From Bacteroidota bacterium (GTDB lineage Bacteria > Bacteroidota > Bacteroidia > Flavobacteriales > Flavobacteriaceae), in assembly GCA_024280815.1 (NCBI GenBank), contig JAJRPL010000166.1, forward strand, positions 1 to 6,895: DNA of 6,895 bases. The letters run 5' to 3'. A model generated the notes under the pieces. The model was not told the origin of the DNA and made no database searches. It saw only the letters and a program-made list of their open reading frames with translations. Within the stretch, counting starts at the first letter, position 1, and each line of letters opens with the position of its first letter. This document shows, piece after piece, positions 1 to 6,155 of the stretch. The position numbers and the translations under genes are program-made.

Positions 1-363
1 ATGTGATTTTAATAAAGGTTTTAACGATTCTTGAAAACCAAAAAAGTCAGTATTATAACCTATTAACTGATTGTTTTCTGTAATCTTTATAGTGTTTACT
101 GCTCCAATTTCTTTAGCTTCATCATCAATAGCATCTAAAAAATTTAGGATTTGTTCTTTATAAGGTATGGTTACATTGAATCCACTAATGGTCTTAAGAT
201 CTATTTTAGAAAATTCATCGATAGATTGTAAATCGAAATTCACATACTCGCAATCTTCCAATTTTAATTTTTTGAATTTTTCAGTAAAATACTGCCTAGA
301 AAATGAATAGGAAATATTTTTACCTATCAATCCGTATTTATACTTTTTTTGAGTTTTTCCCAT
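1..363 (-). CDS. aroE: Shikimate dehydrogenase AroE, N-terminal 121 residues (cut by window edge)
   Basis: This is the N-terminal substrate-binding domain of shikimate dehydrogenase, the cytoplasmic enzyme that reduces 3-dehydroshikimate to shikimate with NADPH in the aromatic amino acid and chorismate pathway. Translating the minus strand from the ATG at 363 gives 121 in-frame codons with no stop. The visible motifs are the shikimate-contacting S-x-S (S20, S22), NVTIPYK at 63-69 with the catalytic lysine K69, GAVNT with N90, and GYNTDFFGF with D106. These match E. coli K65, N86 and D102 of the family. The NADP-binding Rossmann domain lies beyond the left edge. The start lies inside the end of the upstream DUF368 gene (26-bp overlap, different frame); no later ATG would keep the GLIG strand, so this start is favoured. 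It is probably co-transcribed with the two DUF368 genes, since no gap exists for a separate intergenic promoter. Confidence 0.95.
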   Translation of the reverse strand, partial: MGKTQKKYKYGLIGKNISYSFSRQYFTEKFKKLKLEDCEYVNFDLQSIDEFSKIDLKTISGFNVTIPYKEQILNFLDAIDDEAKEIGAVNTIKITENNQLIGYNTDFFGFQESLKPLLKSH

Positions 364-1351
364 AATAACTTATCAATAAAACAATACTAATACCTGCTAA
401 TATATAAGTAATAGCTATCCAAGTTTCTAGTTCTGCAATATTTGGTATAAAACGTTTGTAATTTTCTAACACTTTATTCCCTTTAGAATCAAGTAACAAC
501 TCATTATTTTCAAACTTATAAATCGCTTTTTTCCATGGCCAAATAATCCCTAAAGAACCACAAATAAAACCAAGAATTAATGCAGTTACTAATTGATGCC
601 ATCTCTTCAATACAAAGGCTAAAATTTGAGAAGTCACCACCAGTCCAAAAGCTGATCCCAAACCAAAAGTACCAACAATTTTTAAATATCTTATTCTAAC
701 AGCATCTTCTAAAAAAGCAAAATTACCTTGAAAAACATCTATAATTGTTCTATATAACATATTAACCGAATCGACTAACAACAACACATAATTACCTAAT
801 AAAATTAATATAAATGAGCCTGACAAGCCTGGTAAAGTCATCCCTGTTACACCTATAATTCCACAAAAGAAGACAAAAAACAAATTGTCATTTTCTTTAG
901 CAGGATTCATAAAGCTAATAGCAACACCTATGACTGCACCAATAAAAATTCCGATTACATCTTTAAAATTCCAATCATTAATTTGTTTTCCTATATAGTA
1001 TACTGAGCCAATAATCATCCCAAAAAAAGCACTCCAAACATAGAGTTCATGATTTTTAATCAAATAATCTAACAGTTGAGATACTGTAAAATAACTAAAA
1101 ATACTTCCTGAGAATATTAGAATTAAAAATTGTGCATTGGTATACCTATAAAAACTTTTAAAACGCCCAGTAAACAATAACTTAAAAGCTTTACCATTTA
1201 CTTTTTGAAAAGAAGAAATCAACTCTTCATAAAAACCGCCTACATAGGCAACAATACCACCTGAAACTCCCGGTACTTTGTTTGCTGCACCCATAGCTAA
1301 TCCTTTCATAAAAAGGAAAAATTTATCTGAGAAGGTACGGTCTTTGTTCAT
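338..1351 (-). CDS. DUF368 family membrane protein, diverged paralogue (putative polyprenyl-phosphate translocase)
   Basis: This is a 337-residue polytopic inner-membrane protein of the DUF368 family (Pfam PF04018). Members named PopT have been shown in other bacteria to support undecaprenyl-phosphate recycling across the membrane, so lipid-carrier translocation is the likely general role; the assignment for this copy is inference. The two family half-motifs are visible: GAANKVPGVSGG at 21-32 and LPGLSGSF at 173-180, plus GFICGSLGIIWPWK at 261-274. About eight hydrophobic segments follow, roughly at 74-92, 103-121, 131-149, 157-171, 178-199, 226-249, 253-272 and 311-329. It differs from its upstream paralogue in the first motif, which reads A-N-K-V where the paralogue has A-D-V-V, and it has a longer polar loop before the last helix (about 275-308). 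It starts 3 bp after the paralogue's stop and its 3' end overlaps aroE, so the genes are very likely one transcript. Confidence 0.93.
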   Translation of the reverse strand: MNKDRTFSDKFFLFMKGLAMGAANKVPGVSGGIVAYVGGFYEELISSFQKVNGKAFKLLFTGRFKSFYRYTNAQFLILIFSGSIFSYFTVSQLLDYLIKNHELYVWSAFFGMIIGSVYYIGKQINDWNFKDVIGIFIGAVIGVAISFMNPAKENDNLFFVFFCGIIGVTGMTLPGLSGSFILILLGNYVLLLVDSVNMLYRTIIDVFQGNFAFLEDAVRIRYLKIVGTFGLGSAFGLVVTSQILAFVLKRWHQLVTALILGFICGSLGIIWPWKKAIYKFENNELLLDSKGNKVLENYKRFIPNIAELETWIAITYILAGISIVLLISYYGKNSKKV

Positions 1352-1354
1352 ATA

Positions 1355-2281
1355 TCAAACTGAATTCTCTTTTGAAAATTTTTCTAACAATAAAATAACT
1401 CCAACACCAATAATGGATAAAATTATGGCCCAAAGCAATTCTGAGTTTCCTTCATAATTAAAAGGTAGAATACTCTCTTGAATAAATGGCACTTCTTTAC
1501 CGTGTGAATTTTTACGCCAAGACAATGTTTCTTTCCAAGGCCAAATTTTATTTAAAGAACCTGCAATAAAACCTGTCAACACTGCCAATGTCATTTCTTT
1601 ATAGTTATCAAACAACCATTTTAAAACTCTTGAAAAAGTCAATAATCCTACTATTGCACCACTACCTACAAGGAGTATTATTTTAATATTCCTTTGGTCT
1701 AAGGCATCAATTACAGGTCTATAAGCTCCTAATAATAATAAAATAAAGCTACCCGAAATACCGGGTAAAATCATGGCACAGATTGCCAATGCTCCTGCAA
1801 AGAAGAAAAACCAACTCGAGGTGATTTGATTAGCTATTGGCGGTAATATTGTAATATAAAATGCCAACGCCACACCAACAATCAACATAATAATTTTAAT
1901 GATTGTCCAATTCTTAATCTGTTTACCTACATAGAAAACACTTGCAACTACCAAACCAAAAAAGAAAGACCATAATAAAATTGGTTCATTTTCTAAGAGC
2001 CATTTTATCAATTTTGCTAATGTTAAAACACTTACGCCAATACCCATCAATAATGCCAATAAAAAACTACCATTAACAGACATCCACATTGCTTTGAAGC
2101 CTTCTTTCTTTAAAGTTTTTATAGCCTCTAAGTTTACAGCATTGATTGAAGCTAGTAATTCTTCATAAATTCCTGAAATAAAAGCAATAGTACCTCCTGA
2201 CACACCTGGCACTACATCTGCTGCACCCATAGCAATACCTTTGAGTGATATAATTATATAATCTTTTAAGCTTCTTTTCAT
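1355..2281 (-). CDS. DUF368 family membrane protein, canonical-motif paralogue (PopT-like)
   Basis: This 308-residue polytopic membrane protein is a second DUF368 (PF04018) member. It carries the usual form of the signature, GAADVVPGVSGGTIA at 19-33, a second half-motif LPGISGSF at 172-179, and GFIAGSLNKIWPWK at 237-250. Hydrophobic segments lie near 72-92, 101-119, 127-148, 156-170, 176-190, 200-216, 230-247 and 282-299. The paired PG-x-SG motifs in the two halves fit the internal duplication known for the family. By homology to PopT proteins it is a candidate undecaprenyl-phosphate translocase serving wall and glycan lipid-carrier recycling; the substrate is not provable from sequence. The ATG at 2281 is the first in frame and sits about 19 bases after a TAnnTTTG promoter element. 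Its closest relative in the window is the gene just downstream, which suggests an old tandem duplication, since the two now differ at most positions outside the motifs. Confidence 0.95.
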   Translation of the reverse strand: MKRSLKDYIIISLKGIAMGAADVVPGVSGGTIAFISGIYEELLASINAVNLEAIKTLKKEGFKAMWMSVNGSFLLALLMGIGVSVLTLAKLIKWLLENEPILLWSFFFGLVVASVFYVGKQIKNWTIIKIIMLIVGVALAFYITILPPIANQITSSWFFFFAGALAICAMILPGISGSFILLLLGAYRPVIDALDQRNIKIILLVGSGAIVGLLTFSRVLKWLFDNYKEMTLAVLTGFIAGSLNKIWPWKETLSWRKNSHGKEVPFIQESILPFNYEGNSELLWAIILSIIGVGVILLLEKFSKENSV

Positions 2282-2299
2282 TCAAATAAAATTAGATTT

Positions 2300-2307
2300 C
2301 AAATATA
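2300..2307 (-). promoter_or_regulatory. Bacteroidota-type -7 element upstream of the DUF368 pair
   Basis: Read on the minus strand, these bases are TATATTTG, a full match to the Bacteroidota primary sigma -7 consensus TAnnTTTG. The element lies 18 bases before the ATG of the first DUF368 gene and would give a very short leader. No clear TTG is seen at the expected -33 distance, so strength is uncertain. It would let the DUF368-DUF368-aroE string be expressed apart from the TPR gene upstream. Confidence 0.45.
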
Positions 2308-2329
2308 GTGAAAGTGAATGATTGTGAAA

Positions 2330-2376
2330 TCAGAATTTTTGAAATAAAAAAAGAGAAAAATGAGTTGAAATTCTGA
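2330..2376. repeat. 9-bp inverted repeat in the TPR-DUF368 gap
   Basis: TCAGAATTT (2330-2338) and AAATTCTGA (2368-2376) are perfect inverted copies separated by 29 bases of A-rich (plus strand) sequence. It lies just after the TPR stop codon on the minus strand and before the DUF368 promoter-like element. It could be a weak stem at the 3' end of the TPR message or a protein-binding dyad. The low GC content and long loop make it a poor intrinsic terminator, and chance in AT-rich DNA remains possible. Confidence 0.3.
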
Positions 2377-2381
2377 AAGAC

Positions 2382-3827
2382 TTAGGTGTATTTCAAAATG
2401 AGTTGCTGAACACTGTCTAAATCAAAAACAGAAGGATATAATTCTTTAATTATTTTATGATAATCATAATCTATTATTAAAGCATTATCTAATGACGCTA
2501 GCCCAAGTTTTTCTTGTTGTATTAAAAAATACAATCCGCTTAAACGATATTCTATTTCAGCAAAATCATCATACATTACCTTTGCTCGTTTTAAAACTTC
2601 TATAGCATCTGCAAACTCACCAATAAAATGTAAAACATCTGTTAAAGCAAGAAATACATCTAGAGAATAATCTTCTAAATCTAAACACTTTTGAAAACCT
2701 TTTGTTGCTTCTTCATAAAAGTTCAATTTCAAATTTATTTCCGCATAACGCATCCAATAAATAGAGTTACCCTCATCAATAAGTAAGGCTTTATTTATAA
2801 AATATAATGCCTTTTGATAATTTTTATTTTTGATATACAAATTGGTTAGAGCTAACCATCCTTTGTCTATTAAAGGATCTTCTTTTACCGTAATATTGTA
2901 ATACTTTAGAGCTTTTTTAGTATTGCCTAATTGCTCATAACAATATGCTATTCTTAAATATGAGAAAGAAGAACCATCATCTAAATTAATGGTTGCTTCA
3001 TAATTTTCTATAGCCTCATCATAACGTTTTAGCTCTTCTAACGTTTTTGCTTTCTCTAAATATGCACCTATAAAGTATTCATCGATTAAAATTGAGTAGT
3101 CAAAAGCTCTTAGTGCTTCTGTAAAATTTTCTTGAATAAAATACTGTCGGCCTAATTGATGCCATGCAATTTCACTATAAGGATCTTTTTCTATGTAGTT
3201 ATTCAAATAATCAACAGCTTCTTGACTTTGCCCAAGCATATCATAGCAATAAATAACATTGTATAAAGAGGTGTAATCATCATATTCTACCTCTAAGCAC
3301 TTCGCAAAATTTAAACGTGCTGTCTCATATTCTTCTAAGTAGAGATACTCCATACCAATCATTGAAAGAACATCTGCTTCATCTTCGGTATATAATAGTG
3401 CCGTATTTAAAGCAATAATTGCTTCTTTATGATTGTCCTTTTTTGACAGTAAAGTAGCTTTATGTAAAAAAACTTGGTCATTTAAAGGGGCAATATTTTC
3501 GAGCTCAATTAATAATTTTTCCGCTTTATTAATTTTATCTTCATATAAAAGCACCTCAACATAAGCTAGTTTTAAAGCTATGGCTTCAGGATGTTGTTCT
3601 AATCCTAAATTTAACGCTTTTTTAGCCAAAGACATCTTACCAACGTTCATATAGTGTAGTATAATTTCTTCAAACTCAGTCGAATCGAAAAAATACACAC
3701 TATTAGTTTTCAACATTGATTCAAATTTTGATAATGGTATATCATCATCATTATTTTGAAATTTGTGCATAAAATCAGGTTTTATTACCGATTTTAAAAT
3801 TAAAGTAATCCTTTTTTTCATAGCCAT
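2382..3827 (-). CDS. Tetratricopeptide repeat (TPR) protein, about 12 repeats
   Basis: This 481-residue protein is almost wholly a helical TPR solenoid. About twelve 34-residue units can be laid end to end from near residue 50 to 453, with the usual small and aromatic pattern (for example AWHQLGRQYFIQENFTEALR at 221-240, and KKALKYY at 304-310). It has no signal peptide, lipobox or transmembrane helix, so a cytoplasmic scaffold or protein-interaction role is likely; the partner is unknown. The core from ESMLKTNSVYFFDSTEFEEI (36-55) onward resembles a conserved flavobacterial TPR family. The first 19 residues, MAMKKRITLILKSVIKPDF, are basic and look unlike that family, whose members as I recall begin close to the equivalent of M20 (codon at 3770-3768). 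The true start may therefore be 3770, giving 462 residues. It precedes the DUF368 genes on the same strand with a 100-bp gap, so a shared transcript is possible but not required. Confidence 0.88.
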   Translation of the reverse strand: MAMKKRITLILKSVIKPDFMHKFQNNDDDIPLSKFESMLKTNSVYFFDSTEFEEIILHYMNVGKMSLAKKALNLGLEQHPEAIALKLAYVEVLLYEDKINKAEKLLIELENIAPLNDQVFLHKATLLSKKDNHKEAIIALNTALLYTEDEADVLSMIGMEYLYLEEYETARLNFAKCLEVEYDDYTSLYNVIYCYDMLGQSQEAVDYLNNYIEKDPYSEIAWHQLGRQYFIQENFTEALRAFDYSILIDEYFIGAYLEKAKTLEELKRYDEAIENYEATINLDDGSSFSYLRIAYCYEQLGNTKKALKYYNITVKEDPLIDKGWLALTNLYIKNKNYQKALYFINKALLIDEGNSIYWMRYAEINLKLNFYEEATKGFQKCLDLEDYSLDVFLALTDVLHFIGEFADAIEVLKRAKVMYDDFAEIEYRLSGLYFLIQQEKLGLASLDNALIIDYDYHKIIKELYPSVFDLDSVQQLILKYT

Positions 3828-3932
3828 GAACTAAGAAATGTTGTTAACAAATTAATTAACACGTTATAAACTATTTTTTTTATTAAAAAAATATGTATTT
3901 TTGTATCCAAACCCGAGGCTAGTACTGCTATC
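3828..3932. promoter_or_regulatory. Divergent promoter region between the TPR gene and pyrR
   Basis: This 105-bp region separates the two divergent gene strings, so promoters for both are expected in or near it. It contains a perfect 10-bp palindrome TTGTTAACAA (3841-3850). It also contains TGTTAA (3842-3847) facing TTAACA (3856-3861), and TTAACA occurs twice as a direct repeat 12 bp apart (3844-3849 and 3856-3861). On the minus strand TTAATTTG (3855-3848) is one base away from the TAnnTTTG element and could serve the TPR gene from its first ATG. The palindromes overlap that element, so they may be an operator; AT-rich chance similarity cannot be excluded. Confidence 0.45.
3896..3903 (+). promoter_or_regulatory. 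Bacteroidota-type -7 element for pyrR-pyrB
   Basis: TATTTTTG is a full match to the Bacteroidota -7 consensus TAnnTTTG, placed 29 bases before the pyrR ATG. The predicted transcript would begin a few bases later, leaving a leader of roughly 20-25 bases. The upstream -33 zone is a T-run and lacks a clear TTG. The leader includes an unusually GC-rich stretch, CCCGAGGCTAG (3912-3922). Its GAGG ends 14 bases before the ATG, which is too far for a normal Shine-Dalgarno. Confidence 0.55.
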
Positions 3933-4481
3933 ATGGCAAAAAAGACATTACTTAACGCGAAAGATATTCACATTATACTGCATCGCTTGGCTTGTCAACT
4001 CATTGAAAACCACAATGACTTTAACAACACTGTATTAATAGGTTTACAACCTAGAGGTATTTTTCTAGCACAACGATTACAAGAAATTTTACAGAAAGAC
4101 TATAACATATCTAATATTAAGTTAGGACAACTTGATATTACTTTTTATCGCGATGATTTTAGACGTAGAGAAGCTCCTTTGGCAGCTAGCAATACAACCA
4201 TAGATTTTATTGTTGAAGATAAAAAAGTAGTCATTATTGATGATGTTTTATTTTCAGGAAGAAGTATTCGTTCTGCTTTAACAGCAATTCAATCATTCGG
4301 AAGACCTAAATCTATTGAATTGTTAGTTTTGATTGATAGACGATTCAGTAGGCATTTACCTATTCAACCCGATTATAAAGGACGACAAGTAGATGTAATT
4401 AATTCAGAAAAAGTAAAAGTTTCTTGGCAAGAACAAGATAAAAAAGATGCCGTTTATATTTTAAGTAATAATTTAGAATGA
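3933..4481 (+). CDS. pyrR: PyrR-type phosphoribosyltransferase / pyrimidine regulator
   Basis: This 182-residue cytoplasmic protein belongs to the type I phosphoribosyltransferase fold and matches PyrR, which in Firmicutes binds pyr mRNA and has uracil phosphoribosyltransferase activity (uracil + PRPP to UMP). The PRPP loop VVIIDDVLFSGRS is at 99-111, with IGLQPRG at 36-42, LDITFYRDDF at 68-77 and DRRFSRHLPIQPDYKG at 135-150; length equals the usual ~180. Aligned without gaps to B. subtilis PyrR near its N terminus, the region reads L-H-R-L-A-C where B. subtilis has L-T-R-I-A-H, so residues I recall as RNA contacts there are changed. mRNA binding is therefore not assured, and a catalytic or other regulatory role is possible. 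No in-frame ATG lies upstream between the promoter and the chosen start. The stop overlaps the pyrB start as ATGA, which supports a joint role in pyrimidine metabolism. Confidence 0.93.
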   Translation: MAKKTLLNAKDIHIILHRLACQLIENHNDFNNTVLIGLQPRGIFLAQRLQEILQKDYNISNIKLGQLDITFYRDDFRRREAPLAASNTTIDFIVEDKKVVIIDDVLFSGRSIRSALTAIQSFGRPKSIELLVLIDRRFSRHLPIQPDYKGRQVDVINSEKVKVSWQEQDKKDAVYILSNNLE

Positions 4482-5407
4482 AACAGTTAAGTACAAAACA
4501 TTTATTAGGTATTAAGAACCTCAAAAAAGAAGACATCAATCTTATTTTTGAAACTGCAGATCACTTTAAAGAAGTTATCAATAGACCTATAAAGAAAGTG
4601 CCTTCTTTAAGAGATATTACTATTGCAAATTTATTCTTTGAAAATAGTACTCGAACAAAACTTTCTTTTGAATTGGCAGAAAAAAGACTCTCAGCAGATA
4701 TTATTAATTTCTCTGCAAGTCAATCTTCAGTAAAAAAAGGAGAAACTTTAATTGACACAGTAAACAACATCCTTTCTATGAAAGTTGATATTGTTGTTAT
4801 GAGACATCCTAATGTTGGTGCCAGTGTATTTTTATCTAAACATGTTGATGCTAAAATTATAAATGCTGGAGATGGTGCTCACGAGCATCCTACACAAGCA
4901 TTACTTGACAGCTATTCTATCAGAGAAAAATTAGGAACTGTTAAAGGTAAAAAAATAGTAATTATTGGTGACATACTCCACTCTAGAGTAGCTTTGTCAA
5001 ATATTTTTGCATTACAATTACAAGGAGCTACTGTGAAAGTTTGCGGACCAACAACCTTAATACCAAAGTACATTAGTAGTTTAGGTGTTCAAGTTGAAAC
5101 CAATCTTAAAAAAGCATTGGATTGGTGCGATGTTGCAAATGTTTTACGAGTACAACACGAAAGAATGGACATTAAGTATTTTCCATCAATTAGAGAGTAT
5201 ACTCAGCTTTTCGGCATCAATAAAGAAATTCTAGATAGTCTTGGCAAGAAAATTGTAATTATGCATCCTGGACCAATCAATAGAGGTGTAGAAATCACTA
5301 GTAATGTAGCCGACTCTGATCAATCTATCATTTTAAATCAAGTAGAAAACGGTGTTGCAATACGCATGGCTGTTATCTATTTATTAGCTCAGCAAATAAA
5401 AAAATGA
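4478..5407 (+). CDS. pyrB: Aspartate carbamoyltransferase catalytic subunit
   Basis: PyrB condenses carbamoyl phosphate with L-aspartate to N-carbamoyl-L-aspartate, the committed step of de novo pyrimidine synthesis, in the cytoplasm. The 309 residues match the usual length of the catalytic chain. Visible motifs are the carbamoyl-phosphate site STRTKLSFE (57-65), the mobile loop SSVKKGET (83-90) with its lysine, RHPNVGAS (109-116), HEHPTQALLD (135-144), the aspartate-domain GDILHSRV (164-171), LRVQHER (223-229), and MHPGPINRGVEI (262-273). All expected active-site positions look intact. The STRT motif is followed by K-L-S-F-E instead of the R-T-S-F-E of E. coli, a mild change. The regulatory chain gene pyrI is not next to it, so a PyrR-linked or unregulated trimer form is more likely than the E. 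coli holoenzyme. The ATG overlaps the pyrR stop and the TGA overlaps the next start, so translation is probably coupled on both sides. Confidence 0.97.
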   Translation: MKQLSTKHLLGIKNLKKEDINLIFETADHFKEVINRPIKKVPSLRDITIANLFFENSTRTKLSFELAEKRLSADIINFSASQSSVKKGETLIDTVNNILSMKVDIVVMRHPNVGASVFLSKHVDAKIINAGDGAHEHPTQALLDSYSIREKLGTVKGKKIVIIGDILHSRVALSNIFALQLQGATVKVCGPTTLIPKYISSLGVQVETNLKKALDWCDVANVLRVQHERMDIKYFPSIREYTQLFGINKEILDSLGKKIVIMHPGPINRGVEITSNVADSDQSIILNQVENGVAIRMAVIYLLAQQIKK

Positions 5408-5736
5408 CACAAGAAGAAACTGAAATAGCAATCATTTTTAAAAATGAAAAAAAATCAATTACAGATTTTTTTGCAGATTTTTCAAAAAAATATATTAATT
5501 TTAAAGACAAGAATATTATTCTTGATTTTTCTAGTAACAAAGAAGTGATTATAGAAAATATCTTATTATTTTTGTCGCTTTCTGAACAACACAGAAATAA
5601 TGGCATGTCTTTTGTAATTACTGTAAATGGAATTGAAGTTGATGATGTACCTGATGAAATTATCATTGTACCGACACTCACAGAAGCCAAAGACATTGTA
5701 GAAATGGAAAATATTGAACGAGATTTAGGATTTTAA
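5404..5736 (+). CDS. Small STAS-like conserved protein of unknown function
   Basis: This 110-residue acidic protein starts with an ATGA overlap on the pyrB stop. It has no signal peptide or membrane segment. The predicted pattern alternates strands and helices: strand 6-12, helix 18-30, strand 37-42 (NIILDFS), helix 47-62, strand 68-74 (MSFVITV), strand 86-89, helix 92-104. This is the layout of a STAS or anti-sigma-antagonist-like fold, and the LDFS followed by a small polar stretch resembles the position of the regulated serine in such proteins; this is inference. The C terminus, VPTLTEAKDIVEMENIERDLGF, looks strongly conserved among flavobacterial homologues as I recall them. Those homologues sit near ribonuclease Z and are sometimes mislabelled as it. 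It carries no metallo-hydrolase motif and is not RNase Z. A role in controlling PyrB, RNase Z or a partner protein is possible but unproven. Confidence 0.85.
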   Translation: MTQEETEIAIIFKNEKKSITDFFADFSKKYINFKDKNIILDFSSNKEVIIENILLFLSLSEQHRNNGMSFVITVNGIEVDDVPDEIIIVPTLTEAKDIVEMENIERDLGF

Positions 5737-5795
5737 CAAACATAAAACTAAATAAATAGAATTTAAACCCAAATTATTATACCCAAAACAATTAA

Positions 5796-6155
5796 ATGCA
5801 TATGGTTAAAAAATTACTTTTTATTTTATTGGTTACACTTTCTTCAACTGTTTTTTCACAACAGTTAGAAAATAATAACAATGTACAAGACTCTACATTG
5901 ATTATTAAGAAGATTTTGGCCTCACCCAATCCCTTTAGTGTTACAACTAAAATCAAATTTCATGCAGACGCTATATTTGAAGTAGATTTTTCAGTTAAAG
6001 ACCTTATTGGCAATGTTGTGTATTTTCAAAAATATACAACTAAGATTGGCTCAAACTCAATTCCGTTCTATAGAGATAAGTTAGATTCTGGAATTTATAT
6101 TTATTCAATTAAAACCAATACCGAGATAACATCAAAACGTATTGTAATTAAATGA
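5796..6155 (+). CDS. Small secreted protein consisting mainly of a T9SS type A sorting domain
   Basis: This 119-residue protein has an N-terminal Sec signal peptide (basic VKK, hydrophobic LLFILLVTL, then STVFS with likely cleavage before QQ at about 21/22). A 20-residue polar linker (22-41) follows. The rest (about 42-119) has the features of the T9SS type A C-terminal sorting domain: SPNPF at 43-47, VKDLIGNVVY at 67-76, LDSGIYIYSI at 96-105 and SKRIVIK at 113-119. Such domains direct cargo through the Bacteroidota type IX secretion system and are normally cleaved off. Here almost no cargo precedes the domain, which is odd. The start may be M1 (5796) or M3 (5802, MVKKLLF), and M3 gives the more typical signal peptide. 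The 59-bp gap before it shows no TAnnTTTG element, so read-through from the pyr genes is likely. Its stop overlaps the rnz start as ATGA. Confidence 0.88.
   Translation: MHMVKKLLFILLVTLSSTVFSQQLENNNNVQDSTLIIKKILASPNPFSVTTKIKFHADAIFEVDFSVKDLIGNVVYFQKYTTKIGSNSIPFYRDKLDSGIYIYSIKTNTEITSKRIVIK

Noticed and set aside
3915..3918. GAGG as a Shine-Dalgarno for pyrR
   Set aside because: It ends 14 bases before the ATG, beyond useful spacing, and Bacteroidota rarely rely on Shine-Dalgarno pairing.
5373..5696. A 107-codon open frame on the minus strand opposite the STAS-like gene
   Set aside because: It is fully antisense to the STAS-like gene and the pyrB end, its product is serine/isoleucine-rich without any recognisable motif, and the plus-strand frame has tight start/stop coupling and a conserved-looking C terminus.
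5404..5736. Annotating the small gene as ribonuclease Z
   Set aside because: It lacks the HxHxDH metal motif and is a third of the family length; the real RNase Z begins at 6152.
5767..5787. Direct repeat ACCCAAA (5767-5773 and 5781-5787) before the T9SS gene as an operator
   Set aside because: Only two 7-base copies in an A-rich spacer, with no promoter element nearby; too little to call a site.
5737..5795. Promoter or terminator in the gap before the T9SS gene
   Set aside because: No TAnnTTTG element and no stem followed by a T-run was found; read-through from upstream is the simpler view.
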